A stretch of DNA of 64,000 nucleotides from Massilia norwichensis (GCF_024753245.1 NZ_JANUGX010000002.1:1-64000); one strand, 5' to 3'. Numbered from the stretch's first letter, positions 36,037-46,500 are shown. Made by a program: numbers and translations. The notes: generated by a model not told the origin, from the sequence alone.

Positions 36037-36378
36037 TCAATTATTCTGGTAGAGCGGGTTATCCGACACGTAAACCACGACACGGTGGGTCAGCAGGCCC
36101 GAGGGCGCGATCTGCTGCAGGTCGAACGGCACCACATGGGCGCTGCCGTTCTGGAAGTTCCAGCTGAAGGAACGCTCGCCAACGACGAAGCGCACGGTCG
36201 AGCCGCCGGTGACGTTGAGGTGGCGGGTCGCGTCGGTAATGACGATGACCTGGTCGACCGGCGTCGAAGCCGACACGGCCTTGCCGCGCAAATCGGACGG
36301 CTGGACGGCGGCCAGCGCGGTGCCGGCCAGGCCCAGGGTCATGGCGGTGAGGAGAGGAAGAAGCAGCTTGGTTTTCAT
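36037..36378 (-). CDS. CzcE-like periplasmic metal-binding protein
   Basis: A 113-residue exported protein (signal peptide to about residue 24, TALAA) matching the CzcE family: VITDATRHLNVTGGSTVRFV, FSWNFQNGSAHVVPFDLQQIAP and YVSDNPLY. CzcE binds copper in the periplasm in Cupriavidus. No Czc efflux genes are nearby. Just past the 5' end there is a perfect AT-rich palindrome (36492-36507) that may be a metalloregulator site. Start 36378 avoids an unlikely 21-residue extension. Confidence 0.8.
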   Translation of the reverse strand: MKTKLLLPLLTAMTLGLAGTALAAVQPSDLRGKAVSASTPVDQVIVITDATRHLNVTGGSTVRFVVGERSFSWNFQNGSAHVVPFDLQQIAPSGLLTHRVVVYVSDNPLYQNN

Positions 36379-36491
36379 CTTGTTTTTCCGTTCAGGGTGC
36401 GCGGCGCCGCCACCGCGCCGCGCGTTGTTCTGGTGTGCCACCTGGCGACGGTGGCACGTCAGTCGCCTTGTTGTGAGCGTTTTGCTGACAG

Positions 36492-36507
36492 GGAAATGAT
36501 AATTTCC
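36492..36507. promoter_or_regulatory. Palindrome upstream of the CzcE-like gene (Fur-like)
   Basis: GGAAATGATAATTTCC is a near-perfect 16-bp inverted repeat containing ATGATAAT, as in Fur boxes. It is about 115 bp before the CzcE-like start, at a plausible promoter position. Only partial agreement with the 19-bp Fur consensus is seen. Confidence 0.4.
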
Positions 36508-36568
36508 ACTTCCAATCGGAAAAATAGCGCTACAGGGGATTGTTTGTTACGTCTGGCGTAACAATGAA

Positions 36569-36593
36569 AAAAGCCAGCCCGAAGGCTGGCTTT
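36569..36593 (-). terminator. Terminator of the M13 peptidase gene
   Basis: Stem AAAGCCAGCC/GGCTGGCTTT with loop CGAA; reading leftward it ends in six T. It is about 60 bp past the M13 stop codon. Confidence 0.9.
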
Positions 36594-36617
36594 GTTTGGC
36601 TGAAGGCGCCCGGCACC

Positions 36618-36643
36618 GGTTCCCGCTTGCGCGGGAACGACGG
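36618..36643. repeat. REP-like hairpin
   Basis: GGTTCCCGCTTGCGCGGGAA followed by CGACGG resembles the units at 9338-9413 (GTCCCCGCC...GGCGGGGACGACG). It lies between the M13 stop and its terminator. Confidence 0.65.
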
Positions 36644-36651
36644 CTGGCGGC

Positions 36652-38730
36652 TTACCAGAAAATCACACGGTCTTCCGGCGCCAGGTACATCTTGTCGCCC
36701 GGCTTGACGTCGAAGGCTTCGTAATAACCCGGGTGATTGCGCAGGCTGCCGTTCACGCGGAACTCGGCCGGCGAGTGCGGGTCCGACTTCACCTGGGCGA
36801 TCAGGGCGGCGTCACGGGCCTTGCCGCGGCGTGCCTGGGCCAGGCCCATGAAGATGCGCTGCTCGGCGGTGTAGCCGTCGATGACCGGTGCCGGCTTGCC
36901 CTTCAGCGAGATCTTGTAGGCGCGGCTGGCCATGATCGCGCCGGCGTTGTCGGCAATGTTCTCGCCCAGCGTCAGTTCGCCGTTCAGGTGGTAACCCTCG
37001 ACCGGGCTGTAGGACGCGTACTGGGACACCAGCACCTTGCCCTTGGCCGCGAACTTCTCGCCGTCTTCCTTGGTCCACCAGTTGCGCAGGTTGCCGTCGC
37101 CGTCGTACTGCGAGCCCTGGTCGTCGAAGGCGTGGCTGATCTCGTGGCCGATCGAGATGCCGACCGCGCCGTAGTTGATCGCCGGTTCGGCGTCCGCATC
37201 GTACAGCGGCGCCTGCAGGCGCGCGGCCGGGAACACGACTTCGTTCATCTCCGGGCTGTAGTAGGCGTTCACCGTCTGCGGGGTCATGTGCCACTCGCCG
37301 CGGTCGACCGGCTTGCCCAGCTTGTTCACGCCGTACAGGTGGCCGAACTCGCGCGCGCGCATCACGTTGCCGACCAGGTCGTCACGCTTGACGGCAAGCG
37401 ACGAATAATCGCGCCACTTGTCCGGGTAGCCGACCTTGACCGAGATCTTTGCCAGCTTGGCCTGGGCCTGCTTCTTGGTATCAGGGCTCATCCAGTCCAG
37501 GGTCTCGATGCGTTCCTTGTAGGCCAGCAGGAAGTTGTGCACCATCTCCTCGACCTGCTTCTTGCGCTCGGCCGGGAAGTAGTTCTGCACATACACCTTG
37601 CCCACCACTTCGCCCAGGTCGCGGTTGACTTCGGCAATCGCGCGCTTGTCCAGCGGACGGTTGACCTTGGCGCCGCTCAGCACGGTGCCGCGGAAGGCGA
37701 AGCTCTCGTCGACGAAAGGCTGCGACAGGTAAGGCGCGTAGGCGCTGATCAGGCGGAAGGTGAAATAGGACTTCCAGGTCTCGACCGGGGTCGCGGCGAT
37801 GATCCTGTCCAGGCCTTGCAGGTAGGACGGCTGGCTGACGATCACATCATTGGCCTTGCCGGCAACGCCGCAATCCTTCAGGTAGGTGGCCCAGTCGAAG
37901 CCCGGCGCCAGCTTGGCCAGCTCGGCGGCCTTCATCTTGTTGTAGCCCTTGACCGGATCGCGGTTCTCGACGGCGCTCCACTGCACCTTGGCGATCTCGG
38001 TTTCCAGCGCCACGATGGCTTGCGCTTCTTTCGCCGCGTCCTTGTGGCCGGCCAGGCTCAGCATCTTCTCGACGTGGGCCAGGTACTTGGCGCGGGTGTC
38101 CTTCAGGCGGGCTTCGTCCTGCAGATAAAAATCGCGGTTGGGCATGCCCAGGCCAGACTGCGAGATGTCGACAATGTAGCGGGTCGAATCCTTGTTGTCC
38201 TGGTGGACGCCCATGTTGACCGGCGAACCGGCGCCGATGCGTTCGAAGCGCGCGGCCACCTTGGCCAGCGACTTCTTGTCCTTCAGGGCGTCGATGCGCG
38301 CCAGTTCGCTCTTCAACGGCGCCAGGCCGAGCTGGTTACGGCGCGCTTCGTCGATGTAGCTGGCGTAGAAATCGCCCATCTTCTGGGTATCCGAACCGGC
38401 TTTCGCGTTCTTGTCGTTGGCGGCCTGCTCGATCAGGGTGCGGATCTGGGTCTCGACATTGTCGGCGGCGATGTTGAAGGCGCCCCAGCTGGAGCGGTCG
38501 TTCGGGATATCGACGTCCTTCAGCCACTTGCCTTGCGAGTAGCGGAAGAAGTCGTCCTGCGGGCGTACCGCGCTGTCCATTGCGCCGGTGTCGACACCGG
38601 AACGGGCACTGCCGGCAGTTGCGCTGGTGGCGCTCGATGCGTCCGCCGCCGGGTGGGCGACGGCTGCGCCGGTGTGGGCAAAGCCGGCGAACAGGCCCGC
38701 GATCAGGGCGCTGCACAGGGTACGCTTCAT
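36652..38730 (-). CDS. M13-family (neprilysin-like) metallopeptidase
   Basis: A 692-residue secreted zinc endopeptidase. It has a signal peptide (LIAGLFAGFAHTGAAVA), the N-terminal M13 domain, the zinc motif HEISH near residues 529-533 and third ligand Glu in GENIADNAG near 590. PHSPAEFRVNGSLRNH and the C-terminal VIFW (CRVW-like) complete the family ending. Bacterial members degrade peptides outside the cytoplasm. The start at 38730 gives the signal peptide; the ORF to 39024 runs antisense to the CAP gene. It appears complete. Confidence 0.95.
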   Translation of the reverse strand: MKRTLCSALIAGLFAGFAHTGAAVAHPAADASSATSATAGSARSGVDTGAMDSAVRPQDDFFRYSQGKWLKDVDIPNDRSSWGAFNIAADNVETQIRTLIEQAANDKNAKAGSDTQKMGDFYASYIDEARRNQLGLAPLKSELARIDALKDKKSLAKVAARFERIGAGSPVNMGVHQDNKDSTRYIVDISQSGLGMPNRDFYLQDEARLKDTRAKYLAHVEKMLSLAGHKDAAKEAQAIVALETEIAKVQWSAVENRDPVKGYNKMKAAELAKLAPGFDWATYLKDCGVAGKANDVIVSQPSYLQGLDRIIAATPVETWKSYFTFRLISAYAPYLSQPFVDESFAFRGTVLSGAKVNRPLDKRAIAEVNRDLGEVVGKVYVQNYFPAERKKQVEEMVHNFLLAYKERIETLDWMSPDTKKQAQAKLAKISVKVGYPDKWRDYSSLAVKRDDLVGNVMRAREFGHLYGVNKLGKPVDRGEWHMTPQTVNAYYSPEMNEVVFPAARLQAPLYDADAEPAINYGAVGISIGHEISHAFDDQGSQYDGDGNLRNWWTKEDGEKFAAKGKVLVSQYASYSPVEGYHLNGELTLGENIADNAGAIMASRAYKISLKGKPAPVIDGYTAEQRIFMGLAQARRGKARDAALIAQVKSDPHSPAEFRVNGSLRNHPGYYEAFDVKPGDKMYLAPEDRVIFW

Positions 38731-38908
38731 TGTGTTGTCTCCATGGATGAATCTGGTGAATCGGATCGTTGATCCTAATTTAAACTTTGCCCAATGCCAA
38801 GGTTTCATCATGGTTTTCGCATATGCATGTGTTGCGCAACCGCTTGATTTCCAGGCTGCCGGCCCCATGTCGTGAGAAGCATCTCTTCCGAACACCCACC
38901 CATATTCC

Positions 38909-39775
38909 ATGTCCTCGACTTCCCGACTGCTGGCCGCTGCGCTCGCCTGCGCCGCCGTGGCCGCGCCGCCTGCGTTTGCACGCCAGAATAAGCAAATGAG
39001 CGATGAACTCGCCGGCCTGATCAACGCCTACCGCAGTGCGCCCGGCACCTGCGCGGGCCGGCCCGCCCTGCCCGCCGAACCGCTGACCAGCGAGCGCGTG
39101 CTCGCCAGCGTGCACATCGGCGCCGGCACCTTCCTGGAATCGGCATTGAAACAGGCCGGCTACCGCTCCGACCTCGCGGAGATGATCTCGGTGACCGGGC
39201 CGGACAACGCGCAGGCGGCGATGGCGGCGATCCGCGACAAGTACTGCGGCCGCATCCTGAGCAGCGAATTCTCGGCGGTCGGCACGGCGCGCTTCGGCAA
39301 CGAGTGGCAGGTGATTCTTGCCCACCCGCTGGTCTTCCCCACCCTGCCCGAGCCAGGCCAGCTGAGCCAGGAACTGGTGGCCCTGGTCAACCAGGCGCGC
39401 GCCACCCCGCGCACCTGCGGCACCCAATCCTTCGGCGCGGCGCCGCCCATCGTCTGGAACGAGACCCTGTCCCAGGCCGCGCTCGGTCACAGCCAGGACA
39501 TGGCGAGCAAGCGTTACTTCAGCCACAAGGAGCCGGGCGGCAGCGACCCGGCCGCGCGCGCCACCCGCGCCGGCTACCGCTGGACCCAGATCAGCGAGAA
39601 CATCGCTGCCGGCCAGCATTCGGTGAAGGAGGCGATGGCGGGCTGGCTGGACAGCCCGGGCCACTGCGCCAACATCATGAATCCGGCCGTCACGGAGATG
39701 GGCGCGGCCTGGGCGGTGAACCCGGCCAACGAGAACCGCACGCCTTACTGGACCCAGATGTTCGGCCGGCCATGA
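38909..39775 (+). CDS. CAP (SCP/PR-1) domain protein, tandem-like
   Basis: A 288-residue exported protein (signal peptide to FA, residue 24). The C-terminal domain is a clear CAP fold: ELVALVNQARATPRTC, LGHSQDMASKRYFSHKEPGG, ENIAAGQHSVKEAMAGWLDSP and GHCANIMNP, with the conserved His and Glu. The N-terminal 130 residues look like a degenerate second CAP copy (INAYRSAPGTCAGRPAL, and ARFGNEWQVILAHPL as end signature). The function in bacteria is generally unknown. It is divergent from the M13 gene. Confidence 0.88.
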   Translation: MSSTSRLLAAALACAAVAAPPAFARQNKQMSDELAGLINAYRSAPGTCAGRPALPAEPLTSERVLASVHIGAGTFLESALKQAGYRSDLAEMISVTGPDNAQAAMAAIRDKYCGRILSSEFSAVGTARFGNEWQVILAHPLVFPTLPEPGQLSQELVALVNQARATPRTCGTQSFGAAPPIVWNETLSQAALGHSQDMASKRYFSHKEPGGSDPAARATRAGYRWTQISENIAAGQHSVKEAMAGWLDSPGHCANIMNPAVTEMGAAWAVNPANENRTPYWTQMFGRP

Positions 39776-39814
39776 AACCCTGTCATCATTTCGGGCTATC
39801 GTCCCGATTGCGCC

Positions 39815-39838
39815 AATTAGATAGCGCGCTATTTAATT
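39815..39838. promoter_or_regulatory. OhrR-like operator
   Basis: A 24-bp inverted repeat with a single mismatched pair, centred on ATAGCGCGCTAT, resembling OhrR boxes upstream of ohr genes. It lies 54 bp before the ohr ATG, with TATGAT (39845-39850) as a candidate -10. A second half-like sequence GCGCTAT follows at 39841. Confidence 0.75.
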
Positions 39839-39891
39839 TTGCGCTATGATTCATCCATCGAAGCACCAACCACTCATGAAAGGGTAACGCG

Positions 39892-40320
39892 ATGACCACC
39901 AAACTCGACAAAGTCCTGTACACCGCCAAGGCACACACCACCGGCGGCCGCGACGGCCGTTCGACCACCGACGACAATCTGCTGGACGTGCGCCTGGCGC
40001 CGCCGAAGGAAATGGGCGGCAAGGGTGATGCGACCAATCCGGAACAGCTGTTCGCCGCCGGTTACTCGGCCTGCTTCATGGGTGCGATGAAATTTGTCGC
40101 CGGCCAGAAGAAAATCGCGGTGCCGGCCGACGCGGCCATCGACGCCAGCGTCTCGATCGGCCCGATCCCGGCCGGTTTCGGCCTGGCCGTGGAACTGGCG
40201 GTGAGCCTGCCGGGCATGGACCGCGCGCAGGCGCAGGAACTGGTGGAAGCCGCGCACGGCGTCTGCCCGTACTCGAACGCCACCCGCGGCAATATCGACG
40301 TCACCCTGACCGTGGTGTAA
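39892..40320 (+). CDS. ohr: Organic hydroperoxide resistance protein
   Basis: A 142-residue Ohr/OsmC-family thiol peroxidase reducing organic hydroperoxides with lipoyl-linked electrons. The peroxidatic Cys61 (GYSACFMGA) and resolving Cys125 ([10 protein letters not shown]) are present, and PEQLFAAG is the Ohr signature. An OhrR-like operator lies upstream, but no ohrR gene is adjacent in the window. The SD is AAAGGGT. It converges with the HD-GYP gene, leaving 1 bp between the stops. Confidence 0.97.
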   Translation: MTTKLDKVLYTAKAHTTGGRDGRSTTDDNLLDVRLAPPKEMGGKGDATNPEQLFAAGYSACFMGAMKFVAGQKKIAVPADAAIDASVSIGPIPAGFGLAVELAVSLPGMDRAQAQELVEAAHGVCPYSNATRGNIDVTLTVV

Positions 40321-40321
40321 A

Positions 40322-41686
40322 TCAGACCAGAGGCACTCGCTCCACCGCCCGCACCAGGGCGTCGTAACAGTCCGGATCGAGTGCCGTCCCCACCGTTTTC
40401 TGCATCATCTCCAGCGCCTGCGGAATCGGGATCGCGCCGCGGTAGGGGCGTGCAGCCGTGATCGCGTCGAAGATGTCGGCGGTCGTGATGATGCGCGTCT
40501 CGATCCGGATGTCGTCCGCCGCCAGGCCGCGCGGGTAACCGCTGCCGTCCAGGCGCTCGTGGTGCGCGCCGGCGATCGCGGCCAGTTCGCGAAAGGCGCC
40601 GATGCGCCCGAGGATGGTTTCCGTGAATGCCGCATGCAGCTTGACGGCATCCCACTCGGCGCGGTCGAGCGCGCCCGCCTTGTCCAGTACGCTATTGCTG
40701 ACGCCCAGCTTGCCGACATCGTGCAGCAGCGCGCCGCGCTTGAGCCAGCGCCGCCTTTCCATCGTCAAGCCCAGGGACTCGGCGATCATGTCGGTGTACA
40801 GCGCCACCCGCGCGCTGTGGCCGCTCGTGTAGGGGCTCTTGGCATCGACCACCTGGCCGAAGGCGGCGGCGATGTCGTCGAGGTAGTCATCGTCCAGCAG
40901 ATGCTGCTGCCCTGCCCCGGCCGGCAGCAGGCCCACCACCGCCTCGTCGATGCGCGCCGAGGCCAGCGTGTCCCAGAACGCGCCGGACTCCGCCACCGTT
41001 TCGAAGGCCTGCACCAGCATCGGATCGAACCACTGCCCCGAGCGCGCCCGCATTTCCTTCAACGCCCCGGCCCGCCCGCTCGCGGTATGGAAGACATCGA
41101 TCACCTGGGCCAGCAGAGCGATGCGCGCATACAGCGGAATCGCCTCCCCGGCCAGCCGCTCCGGCTTGCCATTGCCGTTGAAGTGTTCGTCCAGCGAATA
41201 AATCCCCTCGGCCACGCCTTCCGGAAAGCGCAACAGGCGCGCGATCTCGGCGCCGCGCTGGCAGCGCGTGGCGACCAGCTCGCGCGCGATTTCCGGCCCC
41301 TCGCGCAGGATCGTCATCACGCTGCGGAAGCGTTGCGCCAGGCCCGCCTTCAGACCGGTGTGCTTGAGCACGAAGCCCAGCACCTGCGGCAGGCTGTCGC
41401 CGACGGTCTTGTAGTCGCGCTTGAAGTCCAGGTCATCGGTCAGGTAGAGCTCGCAGATGCGCGCGGCATTGCTGCTGCAGCCCAGGTCCTTCAGCAGCAG
41501 CGTGTAATACAGCTCCCACAAGCGCGCGTCGTGCAGGCCGAGCTCGCGGCCGATGTGCATGCCGATCCAGCACGCGCGCAAGCAATGGCCGGGCGGCTGG
41601 CCCTCGGTGATGTCGAGGGCATAGCTGAGCGAAGCGATCAATTCCGACAGTTTCAGCTCGGTGGCGGGCAGGATTTCGGCCTTCAT
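40322..41686 (-). CDS. HD-GYP domain phosphodiesterase
   Basis: A 454-residue protein whose C-terminal half is an HD-GYP domain: HSARVALY, HDVGKLG (HD pair near residue 321) and HHERLDGSGYPRGL with the GYP signature, followed by ADIFDAITAARPYRG. Such domains hydrolyse cyclic di-GMP. The N-terminal half is another helical HD-like region (LHDARLWELYYTLLLKDLGC), with a degenerate first copy of the fold. There is no sensor or membrane domain. ATG 41686 is used; a GTG at 41695 is also possible. Confidence 0.93.
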   Translation of the reverse strand: MKAEILPATELKLSELIASLSYALDITEGQPPGHCLRACWIGMHIGRELGLHDARLWELYYTLLLKDLGCSSNAARICELYLTDDLDFKRDYKTVGDSLPQVLGFVLKHTGLKAGLAQRFRSVMTILREGPEIARELVATRCQRGAEIARLLRFPEGVAEGIYSLDEHFNGNGKPERLAGEAIPLYARIALLAQVIDVFHTASGRAGALKEMRARSGQWFDPMLVQAFETVAESGAFWDTLASARIDEAVVGLLPAGAGQQHLLDDDYLDDIAAAFGQVVDAKSPYTSGHSARVALYTDMIAESLGLTMERRRWLKRGALLHDVGKLGVSNSVLDKAGALDRAEWDAVKLHAAFTETILGRIGAFRELAAIAGAHHERLDGSGYPRGLAADDIRIETRIITTADIFDAITAARPYRGAIPIPQALEMMQKTVGTALDPDCYDALVRAVERVPLV

Positions 41687-41847
41687 ATGCAACACGGGTC
41701 AATCCCGAAGAAAATTTGATGATTTAACGCAATATCGTACTGTCTTTACAGCGCTGGGTCAGCATTTATTTTCCCTATGGAAGAGATATAAATAGATAGT
41801 TTGCACAAATGACCGGCCCGGCTTACCATGGCCGCGAACTAGAAAAT

Positions 41848-41871
41848 CTATCAAATTTAAAAATTCGATAG
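41848..41871. promoter_or_regulatory. Imperfect palindrome before the catalase gene
   Basis: CTATC (41848-41852) and GATAG (41867-41871) border a 24-bp inverted repeat matching at 20 of 24 positions, ending 26 bp before the catalase ATG. It has the look of a regulator site, but the ATAG/CTAT spacing does not match the OxyR pattern. Confidence 0.4.
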
Positions 41872-41897
41872 CCAATAACTTTCATCAGGAAGCAGCC

Positions 41898-43352
41898 ATG
41901 ACCGATCTCACTACCGCCTCCGGCATCCCCGTCACCGACAACCAGAATTCGATCACCGCCGGTCCGCGCGGTCCGGTCCTGCTGCAGGACTTCCACCTGA
42001 TCGAAAAGCTCCAGCACTTCAACCGCGAGCGCATCCCCGAGCGCGTGGTCCACGCCAAGGGCTCGGGCGCCTACGGCACCTTCACCGTCACCCACGACAT
42101 CGGCAGGTACACCAAGGCGAAGCTGTTCAACGCCATCGGCAAGCAAACCGAGACCTTCCTGCGCTTCTCGACCGTCGGCGGCGAAAAGGGCTCGGCCGAC
42201 ACCGAACGCGACCCGCGCGGCTTCGCCCTGCGCTTCTATACGGAAGAAGGCAACTGGGACCTGGTCGGCAACAACACCCCGACCTTCTTCCTGAAAGACG
42301 GCATCAAGTTCCCCGACTTCATCCACACCCAGAAGCGCGATCCGCAGACCAACCTGAAATCCGCCCAGATGATGTGGGACTTCTGGAGCCGCGCCCCGGA
42401 AAGCCTGCACCAGGTAACGATCCTGTTCTCGGACCGCGGCACCCCGGACGGCTACCGCCACATGGACGGCTTCGGCAGCCACACCTATAGCCTGATCAAT
42501 GAAGACGGCCAGCGGGTCTGGGTCAAGTGGCACTTCAAGACCCTGCAGGGCATCAAGAACCTGCCCGCGGCAGAGGCGGTACGCCTGGCCGGCACCGACC
42601 CGGACTACGCCCAGCGCGACCTGTTCAATGCGATTGCCAAAGGCGACTTCCCGCGCTGGAGCGTCGAGATCCAGGTGATGGACGACGAACAGCGCGCCGC
42701 CTGGGAAGCGAAAACCGGCTGGGATGCCTTCGACCTCACGAAAGTATGGCCGCAGGGCGAGTTCCCGCGCATCCCGGTCGGCCTCCTGGAACTGAACCGC
42801 AATCCGGACAACTACCACCAGGATGTCGAACAGGCCGCGCTGTCGCCGTCGAACATCGTGCCGGGCATGGGCTACAGCCCGGACAAGATGCTGCAGGCAC
42901 GCCTGTTCGCCTACCACGACGCCCAGCTCTACCGCGTCGGCACCAACCACCAGCACCTGCCGGTGAACCGCCCGCGCTGCCCCTTCCACAACCAGCAGCG
43001 CGACGGCGCGATGGCGATCGCCAACGGCGGCGCGGCTGCGAACTATGACCCGGTGCGTGCAAGCATGCCGGCAGCCGGCGGCTTCGGCCACGGCGACGCC
43101 GGCTGGCAGCTCGAAGGCGTCGCCGGACGCTACGACACCCGCGCCACCGACGACCATTACACCCAGGCCGGCAACCTGTTCCGCCTGTTGAGCGAGGATG
43201 GCAAGCGCAACCTGATCGCCAACATCGCCGGCAGCCTGAGCCAGGCCGATGCCGCGATCCAGGACCGCCAGATCGGCCACTTCCTGCGTGCCGATCCGGC
43301 GTACGGCCACGGCGTGGCCGAGGCGATCTACGCGCTGGGCAACAAGGCCTGA
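41898..43352 (+). CDS. Monofunctional haem catalase (clade 3)
   Basis: A 484-residue small-subunit catalase. The catalytic His52 (RVVHAKGSGAYG) and Asn125 (GNNTPTFF) are present, and the proximal haem ligand Tyr339 lies in RLFAYHDAQLYR. It degrades H2O2 in the cytoplasm and resembles KatA-type enzymes with NADPH-binding potential. The SD is CAGGAAG. A strong terminator follows 22 bp after the stop. It is divergent from the HD-GYP gene, with 211 bp between them holding AT-rich promoter sequence. Confidence 0.96.
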   Translation: MTDLTTASGIPVTDNQNSITAGPRGPVLLQDFHLIEKLQHFNRERIPERVVHAKGSGAYGTFTVTHDIGRYTKAKLFNAIGKQTETFLRFSTVGGEKGSADTERDPRGFALRFYTEEGNWDLVGNNTPTFFLKDGIKFPDFIHTQKRDPQTNLKSAQMMWDFWSRAPESLHQVTILFSDRGTPDGYRHMDGFGSHTYSLINEDGQRVWVKWHFKTLQGIKNLPAAEAVRLAGTDPDYAQRDLFNAIAKGDFPRWSVEIQVMDDEQRAAWEAKTGWDAFDLTKVWPQGEFPRIPVGLLELNRNPDNYHQDVEQAALSPSNIVPGMGYSPDKMLQARLFAYHDAQLYRVGTNHQHLPVNRPRCPFHNQQRDGAMAIANGGAAANYDPVRASMPAAGGFGHGDAGWQLEGVAGRYDTRATDDHYTQAGNLFRLLSEDGKRNLIANIAGSLSQADAAIQDRQIGHFLRADPAYGHGVAEAIYALGNKA

Positions 43353-43373
43353 ATTCAGCGTCTGCAGTAACCG

Positions 43374-43404
43374 AAACGGGATGGTTCGCCATCCCGTTTT
43401 TTTT
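43374..43404 (+). terminator. Terminator of the catalase gene
   Basis: Stem AACGGGATGG/CCATCCCGTT with loop TTCG and a run of eight T. Confidence 0.95.
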
Positions 43405-43522
43405 CGTATATTCCTGTAGGAAATATCACAGAAAATCACCTAAGCCATTCTTTTTAAAGAAGTTCTGGACTGTATTGATGGGCTGAGAGATAGTTCCTTC
43501 TTTACCAAAATTATTAGCCAAC

Positions 43523-46500
43523 ATGAGCACGGACACCGCGCCGCCGCAACTCGTCAGCATGCCGAAAGACGGACAACCGGCGGCGGGCGATCTTGTCTTC
43601 ACTTTCAACGAAGCGATCCAGGCCGGCAGCGGCAAGTTCAGCCTGTACCTGTACTACGGCGCCTACACACCCGTCTTTTCCGCAGACGTCGCCAGCAGTT
43701 CGGCGATCACGATTTCGGGCAATACGCTGACCGTGCACCTGCCGCAAAGGCTGGAGTACGCGACCAACTACACGGTGTCTCTGGAAATTGGCGCGGTCAC
43801 GGACCTGGCGGGCAATGCCTATGCTTCTTACGGGACCATTGGCTACTTCCGCTCCGGCCTGAGTCCGGTTGCGCTCAACCTGAGCGGCACCGACAAAGCC
43901 GATACCCTGAACGGTAGCGACCTGGTCGACACCCTGTCCGGCGGCGCCGGCGCCGACACCATCAATGGCTACGGCGGCGACGATCTGCTGAACGGCGGCG
44001 ACGAGTCGAACGATCTGCCCTATTACACCTACGACGGCGACTATCTCTCCGGCGGCGCCGGCAACGACACGATCTACGGCGGCAGCGGCCATGACCGGCT
44101 GTATGGCGACGATGGCAACGACCTGCTGGTCGGCGGCAGCGGCGACGACACCCTGGACGGCGGCACCGGCGACGACCTGCTCGAGGGCGGCGCCGGCAAC
44201 GACCGGCTATCCGACGATGGCGGCCTGAACACCCTGCGCGGCGGCGATGGCGACGACTTCCTGGAGGCTGGATGGAGCGGCCGCGGCCTGCTCGACGGCG
44301 GTGCCGGCAACGACATCCTGACCGGCAGCGACCTGGCCAGTTACACGGGCGGCACCGGCGATGACCAGATCTCGGTCTCGCTCAGGTCGATCGGTGCGGC
44401 GGCCTCCAGCATCGACGCAGGCGACGGCAACGACACCATCAGCCTGACCATGTACGACCGCACCACCGGCCGCGTGAGCGTCAGCGGCGGCGGGACCGAC
44501 ACCTATGTCCTGCATTCGGTCCTCGGCCTGCCGGACAGCAGCGCCCGGATCGAGGTCGGCGATTTCCAGCCCGGCGCCGGCGGCGACCGTATCAATGTCC
44601 TCGATCTGCTGGGCAGCTTCTACGAAGGCAACCCCTTCAAGAACGGGTCTCTGAAACTGGTGCGGGACGGCGCCGACACCCTGCTCCAGGTTCAGGTGCC
44701 GAACTACACGACCTGGCAGACCCTGCTCCACCTGAAAAACGTCCTGCCGAGCCAGCTGACCAGCGATAACTTTGTTGGCGGCATCGACCCTGCGGGCACC
44801 ACCAAAGGCCTGAGCCTGACCGGCACCGCCGGCAGCGATGGCCTGTCCGGCAATCTCATGGACGACACCCTGTCGGGGCTGGACGGCGCGGACACCCTGT
44901 TCGGCTATAACGGCAACGATTCGCTCGACGGCGGCGCCGGCAACGACATGCTCGACGGCGGCCGTGGCAACGACACCCTGGTCGGCGGCCTCGACGACGA
45001 CCGGCTGAGCGACGACGCCGGCGATAACACCCTGCTGGGCGGCGCCGGCAATGACCTGCTGAGCAGCTACTCGACCGGCGCCAGCCTGCTCGACGGCGGC
45101 GCCGGCAACGACACGCTTTCGGGCGGCAACGGCAACGACGTCCTGCGCGGCGGCGACGGCGACGACACCATCGGCGTCGCCAACGGGTATCTGCTCAATG
45201 GTCAGCGTACGGTCAGCGTGAGCGGCGACGCCGGCAAGGACCTGCTGATTTTCTACGGCAATTCGAATTCGAGCGTCAGTGCCAGCGGCGGCGACGGCGC
45301 CGATACCTTCCGCTTCGTTTCCGGCTGGGGTTGGGGCACCACCACGATCACCGATTTTTCGACCGCCCAGGGCGACCAGCTCGACCTGCTCGCGCTCATT
45401 CCCTACGACCTGGGCAGCAATCCCTTCGGTGCGGCCAAGCGCCTGGTGGCCACCCAGACCGGCAGCGACGTGACGATTTCGCTCGACCTCGACGGCACCG
45501 GGAGCGAATACAGCCCGACGCCCATTGTCACGCTGAAGAACATCGGCCTGGCGTCGCTCACGCCCAACGCCTTCGTCGGCGGCTTCGACCCGAGCGGCGG
45601 CACCAAAGGCATGCTGCTGACCGGCACGGCCGGCGCGGACACCCTCACCGGCGGCTGGCTCGACGACACCATCAGCGGCGGCGACGGCAAGGACGCGATC
45701 GATGGCGGCCCCGGCGACGACAGCATCGACGGCGGTAACGAAAGCGTGCTGGGCGCCGGCGACACGCTGAGCGGCGGATACGGCAACGACATCATCCACG
45801 GCGGCGGCGGCGCCGACGTGCTGCTCGGCGACAGCGGCAACGACAGCCTGGACGGCGGCGAGGGCAGCGACAAACTGGAAGGCGGTCTCGGCAACGACAC
45901 GCTGGACGGCGGCGCCGGCGACGACATCCTGACCGACAACAAGGGCTCGAACGTGCTGCACGGCGGCGCCGGCAACGACACGCTGGAAGCGCTGACGACC
46001 AACTGGACGAACTACGACACCGGCTATGCCACGCAGGGCGACAGCACGCTCGACGGCGGCGACGGCGACGACTTCCTGCATCTTGGCCGCGGCAACGACA
46101 TGGCCAGCGGCGGCGCCGGCAACGACACCATCGCCATCGAGCTGGGCGCGAGTACCGGCATCCACATCGTGGTCGAGGGCGGCGACGGCGACGACCTCAT
46201 CAGCGTGTCGAGCGACCGCGTGCTGACCGACGTGACGGTCGAAGCGAGCGGCGGGAATGGCCGCGACACCTACCGCTTCTCCTCCTACTACCCTGCCGCC
46301 AACACCCTGACGATCAAGGACTTCCAGGCTGGGGCGAACGGCGACGTGCTGGACGTCCTGTCCCTGATGAGCTCACTACCGTCGGGCAACCCCTTCGGAC
46401 CGCTCGGCTATCTGCGCCTGAAGGCGGACGGCAGCGACACGCTGGTGCAGTTCGACAGCGACGGCGCCGCCGGTCCCGGCGAATTCAGGACCCTCGCCAT

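Noticed and set aside
41848-41871. OxyR site before catalase
   Set aside because: CTAT and ATAG are 16 bp apart rather than the 7-bp spacing of the OxyR pattern, so only a generic palindrome is reported.
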